DNA of 64,000 nt, from contig NZ_JACFAK010000005.1 of the NCBI RefSeq assembly GCF_014118685.1, positions 1 through 64,000 on the forward strand. Direction: 5' to 3'. The position numbers and the translations under genes were made by a program. A model generated the notes under the pieces. That model was not told the origin of the DNA and did not search any database. It was given only the letters and a program-made list of their open reading frames with translations. This document shows, piece after piece, positions 34,695 to 42,262 of the stretch. This stretch comes from Flaviflexus huanghaiensis. GTDB lineage: Bacteria > Actinomycetota > Actinomycetes > Actinomycetales > Actinomycetaceae. Position 1 is the first letter of the stretch; each line of letters begins with the position of its first letter.

Positions 34695-35154
34695 TGTGTT
34701 AGACGAGGCGCGGACGTCGGATCTTGCCTCCGAACTTGGGGCGGCCGCCAACAAGGTGTCCTACCATCTGTCGATCCTCGAAGCGGGAGGCTTCATCAAC
34801 AAGCGGGTTGGTGCCGATGCACGCGAGACGTGGTGGTCAGTCGACGAGGAGAAGATGAATCCGCCTCAGCCCGATCCGGCAGAGCGAGACTCCGAGGACA
34901 GTCGCGCAGCGTCGTATGCCATCCTCGAATACCTCCGGAGTCTTGTCCCTGATGTCACCGACGAGGAGAAAAACCAGTTTGTCATGCTCGGTGTCGTCTT
35001 TCTCACCCCTGACCAGCGCAAAGACCTCGCCAACCGGCTGAGCGAGCTATACGACGAGATTCGCGGGCTTTCCGATACGAACCGCCTCAGTGGCGATGGC
35101 GCTCTTTACGCGCTTGGCGCACAGCTCCTACCGGCGCGCCCCGACCAGCGATAA
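34627..35154 (+). CDS. ArsR-like winged-helix regulator
   Basis: This 175-residue protein has an N-terminal winged helix: SRLKALSHPLRLQILLVLDVL, then TSDLASELGAAANKVSYHLSILEAGGFI as the HTH. That is typical of the ArsR/HTH_20 group. The C-terminal ~95 residues are helical and may bind ligand or dimerise. GGGAGAG lies just before ATG 34627; the gene overlaps the MFS coding end by 68 bases, so co-regulation is expected. The TTGCGCAA pair upstream of the MFS gene is its likely target. Confidence 0.85.
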   Translation: MTEMSRLKALSHPLRLQILLVLDVLDEARTSDLASELGAAANKVSYHLSILEAGGFINKRVGADARETWWSVDEEKMNPPQPDPAERDSEDSRAASYAILEYLRSLVPDVTDEEKNQFVMLGVVFLTPDQRKDLANRLSELYDEIRGLSDTNRLSGDGALYALGAQLLPARPDQR

Positions 35155-35210
35155 GCTCGCGAGGTGTCCTCCGCCCGGTAACCTTGGAGGAGCAACTGGA
35201 GGAGGAGACC

Positions 35211-36530
35211 ATGGCGTCGGTGCTGGAAGTGCGCGGCGGAAAACCGTTGACCGGAGAGATCTTTGTCCGTGGGGCGAAGAATCTCGTCCCGAAGGCTATG
35301 GTCGCGGCCCTGCTGACCGAAGAAACCTCAACGCTTCGCGGTGTTCCACAAATCCGCGATGTCGAGGTCGTATCCGAGCTACTGCAGATGCACGGCGTTG
35401 ACGTCGACTATCAGCAGGAGGAGGGCGAGCTGACGATCACTCCGGGCTCGCTGACATTACCCGACCCAATCCAGGTCGATGCTCTTGCTGGTTCGTCCCG
35501 CATCCCCATTCTCTTCTGTGGCCCGCTACTTCACCGCCTCGGTGAAGCGTTCGTTCCCGACCTCGGCGGGTGCCACATCGGCGACCGTCCGGTCGATTTC
35601 CATCTGAAAGTCCTCGAAGACTTCGGTGCGGTGCGTACCTCCACCCCGCACGGCATGCATATCACGGCCCCGAAGGGCCTTCGCGGCAAGCCTGTCCGGC
35701 TTCCGTTTCCCTCGGTGGGTGCGACGGAGCAGACCCTCTTGACCGCTGTCATGGCAAAGGGCTTCACCGAGCTGTCGAATGCCGCCATGGAGCCAGAGAT
35801 CATGGATCTCATCGCCGTCCTGCAGAAGATGGGCGCCATCATCTCGGTCGATATGGATCGCACGATCCGTGTCGAGGGCGTTGACAAACTACACGCCTAC
35901 CGTCATACCGCTCTTCCCGACCGGATCGAGGCGGGTTCCTGGGCCTCCGCGGCTCTCGCCACACACGGCGACATCTTCATCCGTGGCGCCGCTCAGAAGG
36001 ACATGACGACCTTTCTCAACTATTTCCGCAAAATTGGCGGTGCGTTCGACGTTCAAGATGATGGCATCCGGTTCTGGCATCCCGGAGGGGAACTTCAGGC
36101 GGCGGTGCTCGAAACGGACGTCCATCCAGGCCTCATGACCGACTGGCAGCAACCGCTAGTCGTCGCACTCACCCAAGCGACCGGTCTGTCGATTGTCCAC
36201 GAGACCGTGTACGAGAATCGCTTCGGCTTCACAGATGCGCTGCGCGGCATGGGAGCAAACATTCAGGTCTATCGCGAATGCCTCGGCGGGCTCCGGTGCC
36301 GCTTCGGCCGACAGAACTTCTACCACTCGGCGATCATCCAGGGCCCGACGAAGCTCAAGGCTGCCGACATCGTCGTCCCTGATTTGCGCGGCGGATTCTC
36401 CCACCTCATCGCGGCCCTGGCCGCAGAGGGCACGAGCCATGTCGCAGGTATCGATATCATCAACCGCGGATACGAGCATTTCATGCAGAAGCTCTCCAAG
36501 CTCGGCGCGGACGTCACCATGCAGTCATGA
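35211..36530 (+). CDS. murA: UDP-N-acetylglucosamine 1-carboxyvinyltransferase
   Basis: This 439-residue enzyme commits UDP-GlcNAc to peptidoglycan with PEP. The catalytic, fosfomycin-sensitive cysteine is C121 in DLGGCHIGDRPVDFHL. RGAKNLVPKAMVAALL carries the usual lysine-asparagine pair, and DLRGGFSHLIAALAAEG is near the end. ATG 35211 follows GGAGGAGG. Its stop shares four bases with plsC (ATGA). Confidence 0.95.
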   Translation: MASVLEVRGGKPLTGEIFVRGAKNLVPKAMVAALLTEETSTLRGVPQIRDVEVVSELLQMHGVDVDYQQEEGELTITPGSLTLPDPIQVDALAGSSRIPILFCGPLLHRLGEAFVPDLGGCHIGDRPVDFHLKVLEDFGAVRTSTPHGMHITAPKGLRGKPVRLPFPSVGATEQTLLTAVMAKGFTELSNAAMEPEIMDLIAVLQKMGAIISVDMDRTIRVEGVDKLHAYRHTALPDRIEAGSWASAALATHGDIFIRGAAQKDMTTFLNYFRKIGGAFDVQDDGIRFWHPGGELQAAVLETDVHPGLMTDWQQPLVVALTQATGLSIVHETVYENRFGFTDALRGMGANIQVYRECLGGLRCRFGRQNFYHSAIIQGPTKLKAADIVVPDLRGGFSHLIAALAAEGTSHVAGIDIINRGYEHFMQKLSKLGADVTMQS

Positions 36531-37405
36531 GGGTCCGGCGACGACAGCTCAGGGGAAGAGAAGTCCCACCTGTCATGAGGTTGCTTTCCCTCCCCGTCAT
36601 CGCCGCCGTCTACCTCATCCAGGATGTGCGAATCACCGGAAGGGACAACATTCCCGCTTCCGGTCCCGCCATCTTCATTTCGAACCACACGAGTCACCTT
36701 GATGGCTTTGTTATCGCCGTCGCTCTCTATCGCTCCGGCATCCCGCCGCGCTTCATGGCAAAGAGGGAGCTGTTCGCGCAACCGCTCGGTTCACTCCTGC
36801 GCTCCCTCGGACAGATCGAGATTGACCGTGATGCTCCGGGCGGAGTCATCGAACAGATGGCCGGCATTCTCGATGATGGTCGCAGCCTCATCATCTTCCT
36901 GGAAGGTACATTTACCCACGACCCTGCCGGGTGGCCGATGCGGGCGAAGACGGGAATTGCCCGCCTCCACGAAGCGCGCCCAGACGTTCCCATCATCCCG
37001 GTCTCCCACTGGGGCAACGAGCGGATCGTTCACCAGTGGACTGGTCGGGTGCGGTGGTCCCGTATTCTTCATCGATCCGAGCGTGTCCTCCTCCATTTTG
37101 GACCGCCCGTTTCTCTCACTGGCGCTACCTACCGTGAGCAGGCCGACTCCGCCATGACTGTCATCGCCCACGAGGTCGCTCGGCTACGTGCCGAGCTCGG
37201 CAGACCGATGGGAAGCCCACCCACTGAACGCTTTGAGCCGGACGTCCTCAACCACCGGCTCCGCACGCAGGCGCGCCGCGAGGCGAGGCAGGCCGCGCGT
37301 GCGAAGCGGGCGGCTCGCCTCCAGGCTCTCGGCAACGCCGTGAATCGATTCCTCGGGGTGACACGATCTGCCGCGAGCGGTGAGGAGCGCCCGATTCGCG
37401 CCTGA
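36527..37405 (+). CDS. plsC: 1-acyl-sn-glycerol-3-phosphate acyltransferase
   Basis: This is a 292-residue membrane-associated acyltransferase making phosphatidic acid. It has the HX4D motif (ISNHTSHLDGF), FMAKRELFAQPLG, and IFLEGTFTHDP (EGT block). The last ~65 residues are very basic (RLRTQARREARQAARAKRAARL), an unusual tail that may sit on acidic lipids. The ATG overlaps the murA stop; an internal ATG at 36575 would also give a full domain. Confidence 0.9.
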   Translation: MRVRRRQLRGREVPPVMRLLSLPVIAAVYLIQDVRITGRDNIPASGPAIFISNHTSHLDGFVIAVALYRSGIPPRFMAKRELFAQPLGSLLRSLGQIEIDRDAPGGVIEQMAGILDDGRSLIIFLEGTFTHDPAGWPMRAKTGIARLHEARPDVPIIPVSHWGNERIVHQWTGRVRWSRILHRSERVLLHFGPPVSLTGATYREQADSAMTVIAHEVARLRAELGRPMGSPPTERFEPDVLNHRLRTQARREARQAARAKRAARLQALGNAVNRFLGVTRSAASGEERPIRA

Positions 37406-37419
37406 GTCGACCGCGTTGC

Positions 37420-38064
37420 CTAGTCGTGGAGAATGTCGATGACGATGCGCTCTGGGTCGTGGAAGACCTGCACGCGATAGGGGTGGTCCGCATCGACGCC
37501 GACGAAGATCATGTGCATACCTTCGAACGGGTAGTCGACCTGAACGTCCTTGACGACACTTGCCTGGTCAAGCCCCGTGACTGCGATTTCGTCCTTCGCT
37601 TCGTCCTGGTCGGGGTAGCGGGCCCCTGTCACAGCGATCGTGAGGAACCGCTGCCCCTCCATGTCGATCGGGAAACCGGAGCCGTCCTGAATTGCTTCAT
37701 CCTCGTACGATGCGGACCAGCCGAGTTGACCCTCACCATCGTCATATTCAACGACGACACGATCGTAGTTACCGTGCCCGCCGACTCGTGCCTCGAGGGG
37801 CAAAAACTGGCCGAGCAAGTCGGGAAAATCCTCCGACTGCGTCGGACCAGTCGCGAGGTCCGCCTCATCGATCGTGTCCGCGGGCGTGCTCTCCTCATCG
37901 GCGGTCTTCGATGGTTCCTCCGATGTGGTGTCGTCCCGAGTCGTCTCGGCCGGCGTCGTCTCGGCCGGGCTAGTCGTCGTGGAGTCGGTCGCTGTCGGCT
38001 CCTCGGTCGACGTGCAGGCGGCGAGGAGGCTCGCCATCATCGCGGCAACAAAAATGCGTTTCAT
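37420..38064 (-). CDS. Lipoprotein with Thr/Glu-rich linker
   Basis: The 214-residue secreted protein has signal KRIFVAAMMASLLAAC with lipobox LAAC (C17). A Ser/Thr/Glu-rich linker (about 18-75) follows, and then a beta-rich domain ending VQVFHDPERIVIDIL, which resembles the AMIN-type or related surface domains; the family is not certain. TAGATT ends 6 bases before ATG, so it is likely leaderless. It is convergent with plsC. Confidence 0.75.
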   Translation of the reverse strand: MKRIFVAAMMASLLAACTSTEEPTATDSTTTSPAETTPAETTRDDTTSEEPSKTADEESTPADTIDEADLATGPTQSEDFPDLLGQFLPLEARVGGHGNYDRVVVEYDDGEGQLGWSASYEDEAIQDGSGFPIDMEGQRFLTIAVTGARYPDQDEAKDEIAVTGLDQASVVKDVQVDYPFEGMHMIFVGVDADHPYRVQVFHDPERIVIDILHD

Positions 38065-38070
38065 GCCACG

Positions 38071-38076
38071 AATCTA
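38071..38076 (-). promoter_or_regulatory. -10 box, leaderless lipoprotein gene
   Basis: TAGATT on the minus strand ends 6 bases from ATG 38064. Confidence 0.55.
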
Positions 38077-38131
38077 CCTGGCGGAGGGCAGGACTTGGGA
38101 GAACGCACCGCTCGTTACGGGACCGCAATGT

Positions 38132-39238
38132 TCAAGCGACCGCGCTGTGTAGCGCCTGATCTACGTCCTCCCATAGGTCGTCGATGTCCTCAATCCCGCA
38201 GGAGAGCCGAAGAAGATCCTCCGGCACCGTCTCCGCCTCATCGGCAAGGCGGCGGCGACGCTCGAGGCTTGATTCGACACCGCCGAGCGACGTGGCGGGC
38301 AGCCAGAGCTTTGTCGCCTCCACAACACGGTCGGCAGCTTCACGGCCTCCCACGGGGCGTAACGTCAACACCCCGCAACCTTTTGGGGCGCGCTCGCGAT
38401 GCGGGTGGTCGGGCAATGTTGGGTGGGTGACTGCTTCGACCAACGGGTGCTCTGAAAGGCGTCGTGCGAGTTCGCTCGCGTTCGCCGTGATTCTCTCGAA
38501 TCGAAGCGAGAGAGTTCTCATACCGCGCAGAGCCAACCACGTCTCGAACGGCCCGGCGACCGACCCGGTGCGCGTACGGAAATCCCACATTGTGTGATGA
38601 AGTTCCTCGGTCGCAGCAAGAGCCGCGCCGAGGATGACGTCGGAGTGCCCGGCCAAATATTTCGTCGCCGAATGGACGACGATGTCTGCGCCCATTGCGA
38701 GCGGCTGCTGGCCAAGTGGCGTAGCGAATGTGTTGTCGACGATGACGAGGGCGCCAGCGTCGTGGGCGGCGGCCGCGATCGCGGGAATGTCGGCAAGCTC
38801 AAGCATCGGGTTGGTTGGTGATTCGATGAGGATGGCGCTCGCACCCGGAAGGGAGGAGATGACCTCGTCGGTGTTTGCGATGTCGACGGCAATGACCTCG
38901 CCACCCTCACGCTGCGCCATGTCGCGTGCGACGACGAGAGAGGCGTGGTAGGCATGCCGAGGAACGACAATACGGCCCGGACGCGCCGCATGAAGCGCGG
39001 TCGTGATCGCCGCCATGCCGGAGGAGTGCACGAGGGCGGGGTGTTCGGCGCCTTCGAGGGTTGCGAGGGTCTGTTCGAACGGGTGCCACGTCTCCGTGTT
39101 CCAGCGGGCGTAGATGTTGCCGGGTTCCGTTCCTGCGTTTCGGTACGTTGACGACAGGACGATCGGCGGATTGACCGGGCTTCCCTGGACCCTGTCGGGG
39201 CGACCGGACTGGGCGAGAATCGTTGCTGGCTTCGTCAT
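38132..39238 (-). CDS. Cystathionine gamma-synthase/lyase-like PLP enzyme
   Basis: This is a 368-residue Cys/Met-metabolism PLP enzyme. The PLP lysine is in VHSATKYLAGHSDVILG, and YARWNTETWHPFEQTLATLEG, VVPRHAYHASL and AILIESPTNPMLELADI are family motifs. Whether it makes or cleaves cystathionine cannot be decided. ATG 39238 (TKPATILAQSGRPDR) is preferred over 39286 because TAGTCT ends 7 bases upstream; its promoter interlocks with that of ddl. Confidence 0.88.
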   Translation of the reverse strand: MTKPATILAQSGRPDRVQGSPVNPPIVLSSTYRNAGTEPGNIYARWNTETWHPFEQTLATLEGAEHPALVHSSGMAAITTALHAARPGRIVVPRHAYHASLVVARDMAQREGGEVIAVDIANTDEVISSLPGASAILIESPTNPMLELADIPAIAAAAHDAGALVIVDNTFATPLGQQPLAMGADIVVHSATKYLAGHSDVILGAALAATEELHHTMWDFRTRTGSVAGPFETWLALRGMRTLSLRFERITANASELARRLSEHPLVEAVTHPTLPDHPHRERAPKGCGVLTLRPVGGREAADRVVEATKLWLPATSLGGVESSLERRRRLADEAETVPEDLLRLSCGIEDIDDLWEDVDQALHSAVA

Positions 39239-39245
39239 GGCCTTG

Positions 39246-39263
39246 AGACTATCTTGATAGGCT
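39246..39263. promoter_or_regulatory. Interlocked leaderless promoters of cystathionine-synthase-like gene and ddl
   Basis: The -10 boxes TAGTCT (minus, 39246-39251) and TAGGCT (plus, 39258-39263) are only 6 bases apart. Each -35 zone falls on the other gene's start codon, so both promoters cannot be occupied at once. Confidence 0.6.
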
Positions 39264-39269
39264 CGAGCG

Positions 39270-40349
39270 GTGAAGAACGGTTCCACAACTCGCGTTGCCC
39301 TTATTTACGGGGGGCGTTCAGGCGAGCATCCCGTGTCCTGCATGACTGCCGGATCGGTCATGGCGGCGATTGATCGTCAGCGATATGAGATCGTCCCCAT
39401 CGGCATCCGCAGAGACGGCACGTGGGTGAGCGGCACGACGGACTCTGGTTTCCTCGGTACGGGCAGGGCCGAGGTCGGCCCAGGCAATCCCGTCACCGTC
39501 GCACTTGGATCAGGCGAATTCTACGAAGACGGCACGAACCTCAATATCGATATCGCCTTCCCGCTGCTCCACGGTCCGTTCGGTGAAGACGGGACGATCC
39601 AGGGCCTGTTCGAGATGGCGGGGGTGAAGTACGTCGGGTCGGGGGTGTTTTCGTCTGCCGCGGTCATGGACAAGCACTTCACGAAAATCATCCTTCAGGC
39701 AGCAGGACTGCCTGTCGGCCCATGGGTGCTCGTGACCAAAGTCGGGTGGGAGACGAGCCGTGACGAGCTTACCGAGCAGATCGCGCAGCTCCGGATGCCG
39801 CTCTTCGTTAAGCCATCCCGGGCCGGATCCTCCCTCGGCATCTCCCGCATCGAATCCCTCGATCAGCTAGATGAGGCGATTCGGGAGGCTCAGAAGCACG
39901 ATCCGAAGGTCATCGTTGAGCAGGGTCTCGCAGGGCGCGAGGTCGAATGTGCGGTGCTCGGCGGCCGTGGGACGAGTAGGGCGCGAGCATCGACCGTCGG
40001 TGAAATTGTCCTCAATGACCCCGCGTCAGGCTTTTACGATTTTGATTCCAAGTATGTGGAGACCGACGGACTCGTTCTCCAGATCCCTGCCGAGATGCCA
40101 GCCGCAGATGTCGAGCGGTTACAAGCTGTCGCGGTTGAGGCTTTCGAGGCAGTCGACTGCGAAGGCATGGCGCGAGTCGACTTCTTCTATGACGACGGGG
40201 AGATCACGATCAACGAGATCAACACGATCCCCGGTTTCACCCCATATTCGATGTATCCCCTCCTGTGGCAGAAATCCGGTCTGACCTATGCGGAGCTCAT
40301 CGACGAACTCCTTCGTCTGGCACTGGAACGCGACACTGGCCTGCGCTAG
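39270..40349 (+). CDS. ddl: D-alanine--D-alanine ligase
   Basis: The 359-residue ATP-grasp enzyme makes D-Ala-D-Ala for cell wall. It has VALIYGGRSGEHPVSC (Glu/His active site), LLHGPFGEDGTIQGLFEMAGVKYVGSG, KPSRAGSSLGISRI and MARVDFFYDDGEITINEINTIPGFT. GTG 39270 is 6 bases after TAGGCT with no ribosome-binding site, so it is leaderless. Its stop overlaps that of the opposing DUF3515 gene. Confidence 0.95.
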   Translation: MKNGSTTRVALIYGGRSGEHPVSCMTAGSVMAAIDRQRYEIVPIGIRRDGTWVSGTTDSGFLGTGRAEVGPGNPVTVALGSGEFYEDGTNLNIDIAFPLLHGPFGEDGTIQGLFEMAGVKYVGSGVFSSAAVMDKHFTKIILQAAGLPVGPWVLVTKVGWETSRDELTEQIAQLRMPLFVKPSRAGSSLGISRIESLDQLDEAIREAQKHDPKVIVEQGLAGREVECAVLGGRGTSRARASTVGEIVLNDPASGFYDFDSKYVETDGLVLQIPAEMPAADVERLQAVAVEAFEAVDCEGMARVDFFYDDGEITINEINTIPGFTPYSMYPLLWQKSGLTYAELIDELLRLALERDTGLR

Positions 40350-40846
40350 TCCGAGTCGTCCTCGACAGACAGCGGAGCATCGACAAGCGCGAGGCACTCT
40401 CGTTGCGGTTCGACAATGCTGAGCGCGGATGAGAACTGGGCAAGGACGTCGGTCACGGCCCCTGCGCCGACGGCGTCGGTCGTGATGACGATTTCGACTG
40501 TCGGTTGACGCCCATACGACAGGAACGTCCACGTGTCATCCCCGCCGTTGTCCGGGATCCGCTCGTCGCCCGAGTCGAGGCTGAGCCAGTCGATCCCGCC
40601 GACCGTGATGCAGCGGTCGGTTGACGGACCGGGTTGGTCGAGCCCACACCGAAATGATGATCCGTCAGCCCAGGCTGTCGTCGACTGTGACGTCGTGTTC
40701 ACCCGCGTAAAGCCGCCGATCTCGCCGGGCGTCGCCATGAGCATCTGCGCGCACACCGGGTCCGATGCATGGGGAGTGGGATCGAGCCCGAGCGTCGGGG
40801 TACATGCTGCGAGGCCGGCAAGTGCAAGAATACTGAGACGCTTCAC
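40346..40846 (-). CDS. DUF3515 lipoprotein
   Basis: This 166-residue protein has a lipoprotein signal, KRLSILALAGLAAC (lipobox LAAC, C15), then a domain with four more cysteines (CAQM, FRCGLD, RCITVGG, RECLAL), probably two disulfides. DUF3515 is actinobacterial, usually beside ddl or thiL as here, and of unknown function. GTG 40846 is 6 bases after TAGAGT. Its last four bases overlap the ddl end. Confidence 0.85.
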   Translation of the reverse strand: MKRLSILALAGLAACTPTLGLDPTPHASDPVCAQMLMATPGEIGGFTRVNTTSQSTTAWADGSSFRCGLDQPGPSTDRCITVGGIDWLSLDSGDERIPDNGGDDTWTFLSYGRQPTVEIVITTDAVGAGAVTDVLAQFSSALSIVEPQRECLALVDAPLSVEDDSD

Positions 40847-40852
40847 ACGACC

Positions 40853-40858
40853 ACTCTA
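40853..40858 (-). promoter_or_regulatory. -10 box, leaderless DUF3515 gene
   Basis: TAGAGT on the minus strand ends 6 bases from GTG 40846. Confidence 0.55.
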
Positions 40859-40901
40859 GCCGGGCGGAGCACTCTCGCGAGACGATGCAACAATGAAGCG
40901 T

Positions 40902-41795
40902 ATGAGCGAAGACGACCTTCTCACGATCATCAACGAGCACCTTCCCGCCTCGACGGCGACTGTCCCGTCGGGCGATGACTGCGCGGTCCTCTCACCCGTA
41001 GGTGACGTCGCGATCTCGACCGACATCCTCGTCGAAGGTGTCCATTTCCGCACGGACTGGTCGACCGCCGAAGATGTCGGCTGGCGCTGCGTCATGCACA
41101 ACGTCGCCGACGCGGCCGCGATGAGAGCCCGCCCCATGTCCCTCGTCATCGCCATGGTCATCCCACAAACAGTGGACACCAACTGGGTGGCAGGCTTTTC
41201 GAGAGGCTTACGTCAGGCGTGCGACCATGTGGCTCGCGAAACCGGACCGATAGCGGTCGACGGCGGGGACATGTCCCGCGGACCGGTCATCATCGCCGCA
41301 GGAACCGTCCTCGGGGATCTCGAACGCCGCGAACCGGTCCTAAGATCAGGTGCCGAACCGGGCGATGTTCTTATCCACACGGGTAACCTCGGAGCCTCGG
41401 CCCATGGTCTTTCCCTCCTCGAGTCAGGAGAGGGGGGCCCTGAAGCGGACCTTTTCCGACGGCCGGTGCCGCCCGTCGGAAGAGCGCTCGCGGTTCCCGC
41501 GAAGGCGATGATGGATGTGTCGGATGGACTCGTGAGGGATGCGCGGAGGATAGCGGTGGCTTCCGGTGTCTCGATTGACATCGATTCAGAACTGGTTGCC
41601 GCGGCTGCGAGTGCCGGCGCGACCCTTCAACAGGCGCTCACAGGGGGAGAGGACCACGGCTTCCTTGCCGCAGTAGAACCCGGTAGCGTTCCGAACGAGT
41701 GGAGCATCATCGGCCGCGTGTCCCAGGGACGCGGGGTCACGGTCGATGGGACCGAGCTGGACGAGCTTGGCGGGTGGGACCACTTCACGTCGTGA
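40902..41795 (+). CDS. thiL: Thiamine-monophosphate kinase
   Basis: The 297-residue enzyme phosphorylates thiamine monophosphate to the diphosphate cofactor. GDDCAVLSPVGDVAISTDILVEGVHFR and AMMDVSDGLVRDARRIAVASGVSIDID are family motifs, with GGEDHGFLA near the end. The start is uncertain: ATG 40902 (AACAAT 7 bases upstream) or ATG 40893 (GACGAT 6 bases upstream); neither has a ribosome-binding site. No other thiamine genes lie nearby. Confidence 0.92.
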   Translation: MSEDDLLTIINEHLPASTATVPSGDDCAVLSPVGDVAISTDILVEGVHFRTDWSTAEDVGWRCVMHNVADAAAMRARPMSLVIAMVIPQTVDTNWVAGFSRGLRQACDHVARETGPIAVDGGDMSRGPVIIAAGTVLGDLERREPVLRSGAEPGDVLIHTGNLGASAHGLSLLESGEGGPEADLFRRPVPPVGRALAVPAKAMMDVSDGLVRDARRIAVASGVSIDIDSELVAAAASAGATLQQALTGGEDHGFLAAVEPGSVPNEWSIIGRVSQGRGVTVDGTELDELGGWDHFTS

Positions 41796-41808
41796 CAGTA
41801 GACATGAC

Positions 41809-41834
41809 TGTGCCCCCACCTTCGTGGGGGCACA
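41809..41834. terminator. Bidirectional terminator between thiL and rpmB
   Basis: TGTGCCCCCA (41809-41818) pairs with TGGGGGCACA (41825-41834), loop CCTTCG. On the minus strand it lies just past rpmB. Confidence 0.85.
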
Positions 41835-41844
41835 GGACAAAAAG

Positions 41845-42039
41845 CTACTTCGTGTTGCGAACAATCCGTTCGGACTTGATGCAGTTCGTGCAGACGTTGA
41901 GCCGCTTCGGCGTACCGTCGACGAGTGCGCGGACACGCTGAATGTTCGGGTTCCACCGGCGGTTCGTCCGCACGTGGGAGTGCGAGACGCTCTTGCCGAA
42001 GCCCGGGCCCTTGCCGCAGACGTCACATACTGAGGCCAC
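41845..42039 (-). CDS. rpmB: 50S ribosomal protein L28
   Basis: The 64-residue ribosomal protein has [15 protein letters not shown] and [12 protein letters not shown], giving a CxxC...CxxC zinc-binding (C+) pair. The [14 protein letters not shown] core is conserved. Actinobacteria often hold a zinc-free copy elsewhere, so zinc-dependent control would be a question. GTG 42039 follows AGGAGAG. Confidence 0.96.
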   Translation of the reverse strand: MASVCDVCGKGPGFGKSVSHSHVRTNRRWNPNIQRVRALVDGTPKRLNVCTNCIKSERIVRNTK

Positions 42040-42262
42040 GGTTCTCTCCTGATCTTCTCGCTGACAAGACGCCAGCGGCGTCTCCTGACATGCACACGGA
42101 GTGCAACCTGTTCATGGTAACCGAGCGGGCGTCAAAGCGCCAAGATCCGACGAGTGGAGGGAACGTGGTATCCCACACTATTCGGTCACCCGCCATCCAC
42201 TCCGTGGGTACGAGTGAAGAGGAACGGCAGGATCGGCCGCTACTGTGGTTCGGGGAGGGATG

